Shown here: one piece after another, positions 42,510 through 52,034 of the stretch
Layout: every line of letters begins with the position of its first letter
How positions within the stretch are numbered: the stretch's first letter is position 1
Assembly: GCA_016795385.1 (NCBI GenBank)
Contig: JAEUHI010000043.1
Span: 124,001 to 188,000, forward strand
Direction: 5' to 3'
Length of the DNA: 64,000 nt
Source of the DNA: Verrucomicrobiales bacterium
GTDB lineage: Bacteria > Verrucomicrobiota > Verrucomicrobiia > Verrucomicrobiales > DEV007
Notes under the pieces: generated by a model
The model's database searches: none
What the model was told of the DNA's origin: nothing
Seen by the model: only the letters and a program-made list of their open reading frames with translations
Position numbers and translations under genes: made by a program

Positions 42510-43439
42510 TTACCTCACCGGCTCAGGGGAGGAGGCCGCAGCCTCAACGGTGTGCCGCACCCCCAGGGCGAAATCGACCTGCGGCGAAAACCCGAGACCT
42601 TTTAGGCGCGAGAGGTCGGCTCTCCAGCAAGAGGGGGCGCCTGGATTCACCTCGCCGGAGAACCGCCATGAACCGGCGGGAACACCGAGAGCCTCCGCCA
42701 CCGCGGCGACCGCCTCGTCGATGCGGATTTCCACGCCGGAAGCGACATTGCAGACGAAGTGCTTCGAGTCGTCGGCGCGATCTCCAATCAACCTCAGGGC
42801 GGTGACCAGGTCGTCGATGTGGATGAAGTCACGGGTCTCGGCTCCCGTGCCGAAGAAGGATGCGGGCAGATCGGAGCGCAGTTTCCGCATGGCATCCCAG
42901 AGAATCTGCTTTTGCAACCCCGGACCATAGGCCGAAAAGACACGGGCACAGCTCGTGCGGAGGCCATAGATGGCGGCGTACTCCTGACACAGCAATTCCG
43001 TCATCCACTTGTGGTAGCCATAAGGAGACAGCGGGTGCACCGGATCGGATTCGCTAACCGGCAAACGCTCCGGCTGTCCGTAGACGGCGGCGCTCGAGAG
43101 CAACACGAGATGAGCCCCGGGCGAAAATAGGCGCAGTCCCTCGAGCAGTTCCTGCATCACCGGCACCGCGGAAATGAAATCGCGCGACGGATCCGTTAGC
43201 GACTGACCGGGCAAGGCGCTCCCGGCACAATGAAACACCAGATCGGGCTGCCATTCCTCGAGATGGCGATGGAGATCCGGGGAAGGAAGCCGCAGCCGGA
43301 GCGAGCCCGACAATCCGTCCGGGAGACTGCCGCCTCCCGGCGAAGCCACGGCATAGACAGCCGCTCCTTCAGCCAGGAACGATTCCGTGAGCGCCCGGCC
43401 GATGAAACCGGTGGCACCGGTGATAAGAACCCGCTTCAT
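42510..43439 (-). CDS. NAD-dependent epimerase/dehydratase
   Basis: A 309-residue extended SDR: MKRVLITGATGFIGRALTES, LVFHCAGSALPGQ, LLSSAAVYGQPERLPVSESD and the Tyr-Lys pair in SPYGYHKWMTELLCQEYAAI. RTSCARVFSAYGPGLQKQIL fits UDP-glucose 4-epimerase/dTDP-sugar reductase relatives. The start at 43439 places the first Rossmann strand at the N-terminus; the upstream ATG at 43466 adds nine poor residues. The substrate is unknown. Confidence 0.87.
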   Translation of the reverse strand: MKRVLITGATGFIGRALTESFLAEGAAVYAVASPGGGSLPDGLSGSLRLRLPSPDLHRHLEEWQPDLVFHCAGSALPGQSLTDPSRDFISAVPVMQELLEGLRLFSPGAHLVLLSSAAVYGQPERLPVSESDPVHPLSPYGYHKWMTELLCQEYAAIYGLRTSCARVFSAYGPGLQKQILWDAMRKLRSDLPASFFGTGAETRDFIHIDDLVTALRLIGDRADDSKHFVCNVASGVEIRIDEAVAAVAEALGVPAGSWRFSGEVNPGAPSCWRADLSRLKGLGFSPQVDFALGVRHTVEAAASSPEPVR

Positions 43440-43480
43440 GATACGAGCAACAATCCCGCACCCCATCCGGGGCGTCCGCT

Positions 43481-44215
43481 TCAGCTTTCCTCGAACGGCT
43501 TGTCTTCGCCGCGGGTGAATACGAGATCCACCCAGAACCGGTCATCCGTTCCCTTCAGCATGTGCGGGGAAGAGGCATCCACGCAACGGAAGCCGCGCTC
43601 CCGCAGGAAGACGACCATTTCATCGAAGAGCAGACATTCCGGCGCCATGCGCCAGTTGTAGCACTCGAGAATCAACACGGAGGTTTGCTTCAAAGTCTCG
43701 GTGGCACCGTCGAGGATCGGCACTTCGAATCCATGCGTGTCGAGCTTGATCAGGTATGGCCCCGGCAAGCCGCGTTCGGCGACTTCGAGGTCGATCGTCG
43801 TCACCGGCACCTCGATGTTGTTCGACTCGTAGGCGGTGTAGGAAGCCTGCCCGCCAAATGGATCCGTCGCGTCGAAGAAAATCGTGCCCCGCTCGCGACC
43901 GGCCGCGGCGGCGACCCAGGCGGCATTCTCGCGCTCCTTGCAGAAGGCCTCGAGCTGCTCGCGATGGAAGGTCTGCGGCTCGAACAGGAGGAGGTGCGAA
44001 CCCGGATAGGTATCCTGCGCGAGACCGGAGAACCAGCCTTTCGCGGCACCGACATCGATCACCGTGCGCACCCCCGGATTGCGGCGGGCGGCGGACTCCA
44101 TGATGTTCTCCATGCGCCGGGACTTGCCCAGTTTCCGCTCGAGCGCCGCGTTCCGTTTCTTGAGCCGCTTGATGCGTTTCTCGTATTCCTTGGTCTTGCT
44201 TTTGAAGAAGATCAT
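43481..44215 (-). CDS. FkbM-family methyltransferase with basic N-terminus
   Basis: A 244-residue SAM-dependent methyltransferase of the FkbM type. A highly basic, coiled-coil-like N-terminus (MIFFKSKTKEYEKRIKRLKK) precedes motif I, VRTVIDVGAAKGWFSGLAQ, then SHLLLFEPQTFHREQLEAF, the FkbM core YLIKLDTHGFEVPILDGATE and LILECYN. FkbM proteins methylate sugar hydroxyls, or in this setting decorate the polysaccharide. Similar basic N-termini recur in neighbouring genes and may bind the membrane. It sits among glycosyltransferases in one transcript. Confidence 0.9.
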   Translation of the reverse strand: MIFFKSKTKEYEKRIKRLKKRNAALERKLGKSRRMENIMESAARRNPGVRTVIDVGAAKGWFSGLAQDTYPGSHLLLFEPQTFHREQLEAFCKERENAAWVAAAAGRERGTIFFDATDPFGGQASYTAYESNNIEVPVTTIDLEVAERGLPGPYLIKLDTHGFEVPILDGATETLKQTSVLILECYNWRMAPECLLFDEMVVFLRERGFRCVDASSPHMLKGTDDRFWVDLVFTRGEDKPFEES

Positions 44216-44260
44216 TCTGTGTCAATGTTAGGGGCGGGAATCACCGCCATTCCGGATCGC

Positions 44261-45088
44261 TCACCGCTTCACCGCGATGAAACTGTAAAGACGCCCCGGC
44301 ATTTTCATTTTTTCCTCCCAGAGTGCAGCCTCTTCGAGAAACTGCGCCTGCGACCAGCCGCTGAAGAGCGCTTTCAAGAAGCCGATGCGTTTTTTCCGTC
44401 TTTGCCTCAGAGTACGGGCCACCGCTTCCGTTGATTCAGGAGCGTAGTTGACGGGACTCGACTTGGGGCCGATCACCCGGGAAACCTCGAGACCGCCCGA
44501 CCGGATCGCCCCGAGATAACGATCGAGGGTGAAGGCGTTTTCACCGCCATAAAGTTTGTGGAGATGGTGGGTCTTGAAGAACTGCGCGAGATCCTCCTCC
44601 CGCGAAAGGACATGCTCGCGCGTGAGGATGAGATTTCCACCCGGCTTCAGCACCCTCGCCGCTTCTTGGCAGAAGGCATCGAGATCCCGGGCGTGGTGAA
44701 AGACCGCCCGACCGTAGACCACGTCAAATTGCTCCGGGGGAAACGGCAGGCTTTCACCCCATTCCTCCGCCACTTCGATGGTGACACCCGTGTCACGGGC
44801 CAGTTTGCGAATCGCACCCGCCCCGACCACATCGCTCGGGTCGGGCTCGAGCGCGGTCACCTCCCATCCCGCTTTCGCGAACGCCCAGGAAGCAATGCCA
44901 CGCCCCGCCCCCAGCTCGAGGACGCGGCCGCGCGGCGGCAACCACTCCTGCAGCGCGACCCATTCCTCGCTCGCGGCGAAGCGCTCGGCGGCACCGAGCA
45001 GAGGATCGTCGTAATAGCAAGAGAGCACGAGCTCCGACTGCGCGGGATCGCGGCGCAATTGCTCGACGGCTTCCTCCCAGGTGATCAT
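44261..45088 (-). CDS. Class I SAM-dependent methyltransferase
   Basis: A 275-residue methyltransferase: motif I VLELGAGRGIASWAFAKAGW, motif II VTALEPDPSD, motif IV FDVVYGRAVFHHARDLD and post-IV RVLKPGGNLILTREHVLSRE. The C-terminus is basic (RQRRKKRIGFLKALFSGW). The ATG at 45088 overlaps the stop of the gene upstream by four bases (ATGA), so translation is coupled. Target probably a sugar of the repeat unit. Confidence 0.88.
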   Translation of the reverse strand: MITWEEAVEQLRRDPAQSELVLSCYYDDPLLGAAERFAASEEWVALQEWLPPRGRVLELGAGRGIASWAFAKAGWEVTALEPDPSDVVGAGAIRKLARDTGVTIEVAEEWGESLPFPPEQFDVVYGRAVFHHARDLDAFCQEAARVLKPGGNLILTREHVLSREEDLAQFFKTHHLHKLYGGENAFTLDRYLGAIRSGGLEVSRVIGPKSSPVNYAPESTEAVARTLRQRRKKRIGFLKALFSGWSQAQFLEEAALWEEKMKMPGRLYSFIAVKR

Positions 45089-46023
45089 CGTCCTTTGGCC
45101 ACAAAACATCCCACGGCACGACAATGGGCCGCACCATCCTCACCCTTGCCACGACCGGTCTGCGGATTGTGGCTCGTCGAATCCTGACATTCCTCCCAAG
45201 TCGCGGAGGCCCAGCCGCCATCGCGATAGCGGAAATAGGTCTCCTCCACCTCGCCGAAAGAGGATAGCGCGGCAATCAGCGCGTCGATCATGGGACGGTC
45301 GAACTGCTGGAAAAATCCGTGGTCTTCATGGAGACCGACGGGGACGCTGACGGCGATCTTTCCATCGGGTCTCGTCACGCGCACCAGTTCGGCGACGGCG
45401 TCGAGATGACCACCCTCGACGATCTCCGGTCCTGCTCCGGCGGGTGCCTGCGCCTCACCGGGTGCGGTCTCGTCGTCGTGGCCGTAGATCTCATTGTTCA
45501 TCCCGATGTGTTCGAGCGTCGAGAGACAGAGCGTGAGGCCGAACCAGCCATCCCGGAACGGCAGGCGTCGCAAGTCACAGAGTTGGTAGGAAACCCCGGC
45601 GGCGTAGTGGCACTGTTTCTCCACCGCCAGTCCAGCGATGGTGAGCCGCGAGGGATCGAGTCCGGGACTCTTGATGATGGCTTCGAAATTCAAGACCGAA
45701 CCCGCGTCGAGAACGGAGCCTTTGCTGTCGAGGAGGTGGGCGAAAGCCCAGGGATACTCCACGACCCGTTCGTCGATCCCGGACCCGTGACCCGAGGGTA
45801 CCTTTCCTGCCGAAATGGCGCGCGAAAGGGATTCGTCGGCGAGCGTCTCCCCGATCACCTTCATCTTGTATTCCCGATATCCCGGAGACCACGGGATACG
45901 ACCACCCTCGAGATACCGGGCGATGAGGCGCTCCGCTTTGGCGGGGCCGGATTTCGCTTCCCGGCGTTCGCGGGGGCGGCGCTCCTGCTTTTTCTTTTTC
46001 GGTCTGAAGAATCTGCCGATCAT
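45085..46023 (-). CDS. Methyltransferase-domain protein with basic N-terminus
   Basis: 312 residues. The first 25 are extremely basic ([20 protein letters not shown]). The fold resembles class I methyltransferases: [16 protein letters not shown] takes the place of the usual DxGxGxG motif (Asp-Ala-Gly-Ser-Val-Leu-Asn), and [20 protein letters not shown] with [18 protein letters not shown] match motif IV and post-IV. The atypical motif I, with few glycines, makes catalysis less certain. Stop and start overlap neighbours on both sides by four bases. Possibly a pseudo-enzyme partner of the methyltransferase next to it. Confidence 0.72.
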   Translation of the reverse strand: MIGRFFRPKKKKQERRPRERREAKSGPAKAERLIARYLEGGRIPWSPGYREYKMKVIGETLADESLSRAISAGKVPSGHGSGIDERVVEYPWAFAHLLDSKGSVLDAGSVLNFEAIIKSPGLDPSRLTIAGLAVEKQCHYAAGVSYQLCDLRRLPFRDGWFGLTLCLSTLEHIGMNNEIYGHDDETAPGEAQAPAGAGPEIVEGGHLDAVAELVRVTRPDGKIAVSVPVGLHEDHGFFQQFDRPMIDALIAALSSFGEVEETYFRYRDGGWASATWEECQDSTSHNPQTGRGKGEDGAAHCRAVGCFVAKGR

Positions 46024-46664
46024 GCGGGTTTGGAAAGTTCGCGGATCACGACGGCGGGATTACCCGCGACGACGGTGTAGGGCGGCACGTCCTTGGTCAC
46101 GATCGCTCCGGCCGCGACGATCGCCCCTTCCCCGATCGTCACTCCTTTCAGGATCGATGCCTTGAATCCGATCCAGACGCGGTCGCCGATGACGACGGGA
46201 GCGCTGAGCGTTTTCGTGGGGGTGTGGTAACCCTTGCCTTGAAGAATGGCACGCCCATCGAGGATCCGGTCCTCGACGTCGATGGGATGCCCGTCGGAAT
46301 CATGGATATCGACGAGGTGCGAAATGAGCACGTCATCACCGATGCGCACCGAGGCCTGCGACCAGATGCGGGTGCCATCGCCGATGTAGCAATTCGATCC
46401 GACGACAATTCCCCCCCCGTTCCAGTAGGTGAGCAACTCCCCCCTCAGGTGGGTGTGGGCTCCGAGCCGGATCGCCCCGTCCACCTTGCTGAGGTGGCGA
46501 AAGACGGCGCTTTCGTGGACGACCGCCGCGGCATCGAGGACGACGCCTTTGGGTACACGCACCCCGCTTTCGGGCTGCGCGGGTTTCCGCTTCTTCTCGT
46601 CCTCGATGAGGCGGAGCCCCCGCCGCACGAGTCTCTTGAGAATGCCGTCGATCCAACGCTTCAT
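46020..46664 (-). CDS. Hexapeptide-repeat acyl/acetyltransferase
   Basis: A 214-residue left-handed beta-helix protein. Hexapeptide turns are visible in [77 protein letters not shown] and [20 protein letters not shown], ending with the usual [13 protein letters not shown] catalytic His lies in [12 protein letters not shown]. The family uses acetyl-CoA to O- or N-acetylate sugars. A basic amphipathic N-terminus ([20 protein letters not shown]) probably contacts the membrane. The start at 46664 was preferred as it follows the upstream stop. Confidence 0.88.
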   Translation of the reverse strand: MKRWIDGILKRLVRRGLRLIEDEKKRKPAQPESGVRVPKGVVLDAAAVVHESAVFRHLSKVDGAIRLGAHTHLRGELLTYWNGGGIVVGSNCYIGDGTRIWSQASVRIGDDVLISHLVDIHDSDGHPIDVEDRILDGRAILQGKGYHTPTKTLSAPVVIGDRVWIGFKASILKGVTIGEGAIVAAGAIVTKDVPPYTVVAGNPAVVIRELSKPA

Positions 46665-46677
46665 CGTCTTGAATTCT

Positions 46678-47550
46678 TCAGCGCGCAAGATGTTGACGCA
46701 CCTTCTCGAAGAGAGGCTCGTCACAGGTCATTTCCTCCGGCAGGATACCGCCGTGCCGCCGGGGTGGTTCCCCCATTCCTCCATCACCCGACCTGGCGTT
46801 GCAATGGCTGCCCGAACCGTCGAATCCGATGTTGCGGATCAGGCTCTGCGCCGGATAGGCGACCAAGCCACCGGCACGGAAGACATGCCAATAAAAGAGG
46901 ATCGCCCAGGAACTGACTTTGCCCCTCAGATTGCGGAGAAACATCTTTGAATAGGGGTATCTCCCTCCCAGATCAAAGGCCGCATGCAATTCCGGATGGT
47001 TCTCGAAATCATCCGCATATCCGCTCCGCTTCTCCAGAAAATTCCGCCAGACGGAACGGGTCGTGCCCCAACCCCAGGAACTGGTGAGAGGCAGGAAGTA
47101 GACCTCACCCCGGGGATTCTCGAGGTGGGCGTAGCCGGACAACTGCATGAACCCCGGCTCCCCGCCGTAGCGCGCCAAGGTCTCGGCGGCGTAACGGAAA
47201 AAATCATCGTCCGGAACGCAGTCATCCTCCAGCACCACGCCACTTTCCACGTGATCGAAAAACCAACTCACTCCGTCGATCATGCCCTCGCGACAGCCAA
47301 GATTGGTTTCGCGAAAGCGGGTGTGCAGTTCGCAATCCCAGTCGATCCTCGAGACGAGTTCCCGGCACCCACTTGCCCCCTCTTCATCCCCCGCCACCCC
47401 GGACCGTGGCCCGTCGACGGCCAGAAAAAGACGCCGGGGTCTCGTCTTGGCCAGCACGTCGATCACACGCGAGGCATGGTCTGGCCGGTTGAACATCGTC
47501 ACCAGCACCGGCACATCGTTTCCCACGCACATTTGAGGTCGTTCCGTCAC
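46678..47550 (-). CDS. GNT-I-like glycosyltransferase (HlpA-like)
   Basis: A 290-residue GT-A-type protein often annotated hemolytic protein HlpA-like. [20 protein letters not shown] opens it, [20 protein letters not shown] and the metal-site motif [18 protein letters not shown] (E-D-D) follow, with [16 protein letters not shown] and [14 protein letters not shown] further on. Its fold resembles eukaryotic N-acetylglucosaminyltransferase I. It probably adds a GlcNAc-like or similar sugar. Part of the polysaccharide run. Confidence 0.85.
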   Translation of the reverse strand: MTERPQMCVGNDVPVLVTMFNRPDHASRVIDVLAKTRPRRLFLAVDGPRSGVAGDEEGASGCRELVSRIDWDCELHTRFRETNLGCREGMIDGVSWFFDHVESGVVLEDDCVPDDDFFRYAAETLARYGGEPGFMQLSGYAHLENPRGEVYFLPLTSSWGWGTTRSVWRNFLEKRSGYADDFENHPELHAAFDLGGRYPYSKMFLRNLRGKVSSWAILFYWHVFRAGGLVAYPAQSLIRNIGFDGSGSHCNARSGDGGMGEPPRRHGGILPEEMTCDEPLFEKVRQHLAR

Positions 47551-47566
47551 GATCGAAAGCGTATTT

Positions 47567-49132
47567 TCAGGGAGCCATCGTGGCTTTTACGCCGTCAACG
47601 ATCAGGGAAGTGTAGACCGGACGACCACCGGCGTTGCGTGGATCAAACCGCAGGGAGCGGCGGATCATGCCATCGGCGGGATCCCAGTCGATCGCGTGGA
47701 ATTCCCCCTCCTCGTCCCAATACTCAAGCACGGTCGGGACGAGTCCCGCTTCACGCATCGCCGCCGCGAGAATCGCGGCCGTGTAGAGGATCTTGTGGTC
47801 GTCAGCACCCGCCCCCTTGCCTCCCGGGCGGACATGCTCGATGTAATCGGGATCCGGGTGATTCCCGTCGGGGACCGCGATCCGGACAATACCGCCGGGC
47901 TTGAGATGATCGGCGATGTGTTTCAACGCGGTGATCCCATCGGCGGGGGTAAGGTGTTCCCAAACATGCTCGGCAAGGACACGGTCGAGCCGGGTCTCTC
48001 CGACCTGCTTTTTCCAATCCTCCTCGGAACGCAGATCCAGCGTGTCGATGTTCGTGCTGAGCCATCCCTCATACTCGGTATGACCGGCGCCCACGACGAT
48101 CCGGGTGGGTTCGCCTCGCTGAACCGCCGACTGAAGCAAATGATAGATGGAATCCACTCCCGCCTGACTGGACTTCCTCCGTTTCGGTTGCCGCTTTTCC
48201 GCACCTGCCCAGCTGAAGGTCCGTCTAATGAGGGCGGTTAGCCTTTTTACGAGGCCAGCTTTCTTCCGGCGCGGGCCCGGTTTGTCCGGACCCTGTTCTG
48301 CCCGATCTGAGCTCTTTCGGAGCCTGCCTTTCCCGATTCCGTCTTTTTCCACAAGCCCACCGGCCTTCCACTCCTTGGCGCAGCCGCGAAGGGTCCAGTT
48401 GCTCCACGGAACTCCGGCAGGAAGAAGACTGAGATTGTAAGCCGCCTGGGGATCCTGGTCATAAGGAATGCCCGCCTCTTTTCCGCGAAGACCGTAATCG
48501 TGATTCTGATGAAATCCCATCACCGAAGGAGTCAGATCCACCGTGGGGATTCCGTGCTTCTTCGCATGGTAGACCATGTACAAATCCCATCCTCCCCGCC
48601 CGATCCAGAGATCGGGAAGCCGATTCTCCAAATACTGTCTACGGGGAAAGATGAAATAGTCACTGCCCGCGGGCGGATGAATCCGGGCCGTCATTGCGGC
48701 ACGTCGTTCGAACGAGGCCACCTCATCGGCGGAGGCGAATGAGAAAGCCTCTTCGCTGTCGAAATCCATTCGTGAGCCGACGAGGAGATAGCGTTGTCCC
48801 GCAGCCGTCGCACACGCTTCCACTCCGTTGAAGAACACCGGCAGATAGATCATGTCCGCGTTCGTAAACATGAGCAAGTCCGCCTCGGATCGCTCCGCCG
48901 CGATTTCGAACATCGAGCGAATCGAGGGGAGTCCGTTTTCCGTGCACTCGACATCGAGAATCACCTCGGATCGGCTCTCGGCAATTGAGTCGGTCTCGCC
49001 CGAGACCGCACCGAACACAAAGATCCGGCGAACCTGCGGGCAGCCGCGCCAACTGCGCAGGGCATTCGCCTGATGAGTGGCGGTCAGCCCGGTGAAGGGC
49101 TTCGGAGTGGTGAAGAGATCGATCGTCAGCAT
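47567..49132 (-). CDS. Glycosyltransferase-like domain fused to a methyltransferase domain
   Basis: A 521-residue two-domain protein. Residues about 1-230 are a glycosyltransferase-like domain (MLTIDLFTTPKPFTGLTATH, and ADLLMFTNADMIYLPVFFN with an N-A-D sequence at the DxD site). A basic linker (about 260-325; GLVKRLTALIRRTFSWAGAE, KRQPKRRKSSQAG) leads to a methyltransferase domain (about 335-515): IVVGAGHTEYEGWLSTNIDT, LDRVLAEHVWEHLTPADGIT, HLKPGGIVRIAVPDGNH. The last motifs fit SAM-dependent methyltransferases that act on sugars or lipids. An ATG at 49153 would overlap the upstream gene. The two activities are likely used on consecutive steps, which is inference. Confidence 0.82.
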   Translation of the reverse strand: MLTIDLFTTPKPFTGLTATHQANALRSWRGCPQVRRIFVFGAVSGETDSIAESRSEVILDVECTENGLPSIRSMFEIAAERSEADLLMFTNADMIYLPVFFNGVEACATAAGQRYLLVGSRMDFDSEEAFSFASADEVASFERRAAMTARIHPPAGSDYFIFPRRQYLENRLPDLWIGRGGWDLYMVYHAKKHGIPTVDLTPSVMGFHQNHDYGLRGKEAGIPYDQDPQAAYNLSLLPAGVPWSNWTLRGCAKEWKAGGLVEKDGIGKGRLRKSSDRAEQGPDKPGPRRKKAGLVKRLTALIRRTFSWAGAEKRQPKRRKSSQAGVDSIYHLLQSAVQRGEPTRIVVGAGHTEYEGWLSTNIDTLDLRSEEDWKKQVGETRLDRVLAEHVWEHLTPADGITALKHIADHLKPGGIVRIAVPDGNHPDPDYIEHVRPGGKGAGADDHKILYTAAILAAAMREAGLVPTVLEYWDEEGEFHAIDWDPADGMIRRSLRFDPRNAGGRPVYTSLIVDGVKATMAP

Positions 49133-49145
49133 CGCGGATTCTTGA

Positions 49146-50981
49146 TCAGGCATCGGGGGAGACGACCCGGGTATTCAGGAAAACGCCATCCACCTCCCTG
49201 AGTTCCCCTGTTTCATGGTTGGCATGCCCGTCGATGAGGTGGGCAAGGACGAAGCCCCTTTCGCGCAGGAAATCGCGCACTTCGACGAAAGTGGCACCGC
49301 CCTCATACGAGGGAACCAGGGCGAGTTCGCATTGCAGAATCGAAACGCGGGGAAGGGTCTTGAGCGCACCTCGCAGGACGCTCATTTCAAACCCCTGCAC
49401 ATCGATCTTGAGCATCATCGGGCCTTCGAAAGTTAGGCCTTCTTCCTTCACGACATCATCCAGCCGACGAACGGTGACCGTCTCCGATCCCACCGGGCTC
49501 GCATCCGGACGCAGTTCCTTGAAATCGTCGGAAAACTGAAGGAGCGAACTCGAGTAGGAATTCCCCGCGATCTGGATGGTGGACTCGCCGTTCTCCTCAC
49601 CGAGCGCGCATTGGTATGTCTTCCATCCCTCCGATGCCTCGGCCTTGGCTCGCAGCTTCGAATAGGCATCGCTGAGTGGCTCGAAGGAAAAGACCTTCCC
49701 GGTCCAGCCCGTCTTTTTCAACTCCTCGACGTATTGGCCGGCGTTGGAGCCGCAATCGATCAAGGTGGTGATGCGCCGATCGGAGATCAGCTTGAGCCGC
49801 TTCGGTTGAACGAAAGTCCAGCCTGCGGCCTCGAGACGAGCCCGCTCGCGCTCGCGCTCGACGAGCAGGGCGACGTCGGGGGCATCAAGGTTCACCTCGG
49901 CTTCAAGAATGCTGCGCGGTTTGCGGTTCTTTCCGCCCCTTTTTCCGCCCGCGCGACCTTCGCGACCCTTCCAATTTTCGCCGACACGCTTTTGACGTCT
50001 CTCTCCTGCGGTTGACTGTTTCTCCTCCACTCCGAGGACCCGGTTCTTGAGGCGCCGCAGGGAACGGCGTAGGGAAAACTTCTTCATGGCAGACTTGCGT
50101 TTTTTGAAGGTCTTGCCAGCAGCGTTTCCGACGCGGGCGGTTCGTTCCTTGACGTCTCCGGAGACCAAAGGGAGAAAGAGTCCCAGCTTCTCCGAAAGAG
50201 GGAGCGAGGAACCCAGGATGATTTTCGAAACCAGCTTGCGAATGATCGTGCGGCGGCGGTCCGCCGCCTCCCTCGACTCCTTCGCCATTTCCTGATGGTA
50301 GTAGGACTGGGAATGGCGGCGGTAGCGGAATCCGTCGACTTCGATCGAAGCGAGCGGTCCGAGTAGGGCGGCTTGGGCGAGGATGGGAATCTCGACGTTG
50401 GTGATGAAATCGATCCCGACGTGAAGGTTCACACGGCGGATCACCTCGGTGCGAAAGAGACCGTAGATGCAGAAGTAGGCATTTGAAATGGGAACGGAGA
50501 AAAAAGCTTTTCTCACTTCCTTCCACGAAGCGATGACCTTTTCAAGCCGGATCCCCTCGAGCCGGTCGGGCCAGGTCTCGTCGGAATCGTCGTAGAAATT
50601 GACGACATCCGTCATCACACCGTTGATCTCGGGGTGCTTGTCGAGGACCTCCGCTTGCGCCTTGATGCTACCCGGTGAACGGATGTCGTCATGGGCGGCC
50701 CAGCAAAAGTATTCGCCGGTCGCCTTGATCAGAACGTAGGCGAAGTTGTCGATGATGGAAAGGGTCTCGGCCTGGGCAAAGACCTTGATCTGCGGATACC
50801 CGGCCTCGAATCGTGAAAGGATGGCCTTGGTCTCCTCGTTTGACGCATTGTCGGAGACGACGATCTCGAGGTTGGGATAGTCCTGCGAGACCAGGGACAA
50901 GAGGGTTTCTTCCAGATACTTCTCCCCGTTGCGAACGGGCATCCCGATGGTGATTCGGGGATGGACAAAGTGTTCCGACAT
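49146..50981 (-). CDS. Family 2 glycosyltransferase fused to FkbM methyltransferase
   Basis: A 611-residue fusion. Residues 1-255 form a GT2 domain (ITIGMPVRNGEKYLEETLLS; VVSDNASNEETKAILSRF; YFCWAAHDDIRSPGSI with H-D-D at the metal site). Residues about 290-360 are a very basic linker. Residues about 405-600 form an FkbM methyltransferase (ITTLIDCGSNAGQYVEELKK; VFSFEPLSDAYSKLRAKAEA; MMLKIDVQGFEMSVLRGALK). An internal ATG at 50085-50087 begins MKKFSLRRSLRRLKN, much like the N-terminus of the separate FkbM gene at 43481, so the fusion may have arisen from two neighbouring genes. The start at 50981 follows the previous stop by 62 bases. Confidence 0.87.
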   Translation of the reverse strand: MSEHFVHPRITIGMPVRNGEKYLEETLLSLVSQDYPNLEIVVSDNASNEETKAILSRFEAGYPQIKVFAQAETLSIIDNFAYVLIKATGEYFCWAAHDDIRSPGSIKAQAEVLDKHPEINGVMTDVVNFYDDSDETWPDRLEGIRLEKVIASWKEVRKAFFSVPISNAYFCIYGLFRTEVIRRVNLHVGIDFITNVEIPILAQAALLGPLASIEVDGFRYRRHSQSYYHQEMAKESREAADRRRTIIRKLVSKIILGSSLPLSEKLGLFLPLVSGDVKERTARVGNAAGKTFKKRKSAMKKFSLRRSLRRLKNRVLGVEEKQSTAGERRQKRVGENWKGREGRAGGKRGGKNRKPRSILEAEVNLDAPDVALLVERERERARLEAAGWTFVQPKRLKLISDRRITTLIDCGSNAGQYVEELKKTGWTGKVFSFEPLSDAYSKLRAKAEASEGWKTYQCALGEENGESTIQIAGNSYSSSLLQFSDDFKELRPDASPVGSETVTVRRLDDVVKEEGLTFEGPMMLKIDVQGFEMSVLRGALKTLPRVSILQCELALVPSYEGGATFVEVRDFLRERGFVLAHLIDGHANHETGELREVDGVFLNTRVVSPDA

Positions 50982-51043
50982 TTTCAGCGAGCTAGTCGAA
51001 ACAAACGAAAGCACACGGTTCTGCTCTCCAACGAAAGCAGCAT

Positions 51044-52027
51044 TCACTTCTTCACCCGCGAATTGCGGGCTTTCAACCACGAACGAACCGCACCGGAAAA
51101 CGTGGAATTGCAGGATCGCAGATGCTTTATCTCATCGCGAAGCGCCCTGACCTTTTCCCTCGAATCCCCAACCGAACGCCCCGCGTCATCGCCACGCCGA
51201 TCACGAAAAGCAACTTCACGGCAATACTTCTCCACGACTTCCCATTGCGCCTCAAGCGCGGACCTGAACTTCTCATCAATGGAGGTGGCAAGACGCAGCT
51301 CTGCAAGAAGCTGAAACGCAACAATACCACGATCCCTCTGGATCTGCGCACCTTCGAAGGAGCGGCAATAGTTACCACTGTAAGCAGTGTGATGGTAACT
51401 GAATTCTTCGCAGAAAACCATGGGATACTTTCTGGCAATACGGTTCATGCCAATCGTTTCAATATTCGACACGAAGTCATTGTCAATCACAGCAACGAGC
51501 TCATCTTTTGGAACGACTCCAAAGTTCACAAGACCAATCATTACAATCCCGCGACCATCCCGGACAAGCGCTTCCGACATTCCGTAGACACCTGAAACCC
51601 CGCGATACACTTCTGAAAGAGCATCCGGCAAAACCTCTCCGGTATCAATATAGTGAATGCAAAGATTCGGAAAGACGACGCCCGTCGTTCCATCATGCAT
51701 CGACAAAAGACCCTCAAGAAATCCCGGCCCACCCCACCAGTCATCATCGGTGACGGCGATATGGTATCTGCCAATGGACTGCGCGATGCAGAATCTCCAG
51801 TTTGCATGCAGCCCAATGTTCGTTGGCTGCAAATGCAGTTTGATCCGCGAGTCCGATTCAGCAAGCTTCTTCAAGAATGGAATCTTCCCCTCTTCATCGG
51901 AAGCATTGTCACTGATGACGAGCTCCCAGTCTTGGAAAGTCTGCCCAATTACGTGCTCGACCGTTCTTTCTATCGTTTCACGTCGATTTCGCGTGGGAAG
52001 AATAATAGATATTTCGGGACAATGCAT
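51044..52027 (-). CDS. Family 2 glycosyltransferase in low-GC block
   Basis: A 327-residue GT-A enzyme (ISIILPTRNRRETIERTVEH; LVISDNASDEEGKIPFLKKL; RYHIAVTDDDWWGGPGFL, with T-D-D-D-W at the metal site). The C-terminal part is helical (EKVRALRDEIKHLRSCNS). GC content is well below the surrounding genes: 26 of 60 bases G or C in 51361-51420. This suggests acquisition separate from the flanking genes. Donor sugar unknown. Confidence 0.87.
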   Translation of the reverse strand: MHCPEISIILPTRNRRETIERTVEHVIGQTFQDWELVISDNASDEEGKIPFLKKLAESDSRIKLHLQPTNIGLHANWRFCIAQSIGRYHIAVTDDDWWGGPGFLEGLLSMHDGTTGVVFPNLCIHYIDTGEVLPDALSEVYRGVSGVYGMSEALVRDGRGIVMIGLVNFGVVPKDELVAVIDNDFVSNIETIGMNRIARKYPMVFCEEFSYHHTAYSGNYCRSFEGAQIQRDRGIVAFQLLAELRLATSIDEKFRSALEAQWEVVEKYCREVAFRDRRGDDAGRSVGDSREKVRALRDEIKHLRSCNSTFSGAVRSWLKARNSRVKK

Positions 52028-52034
52028 GTGAGGA

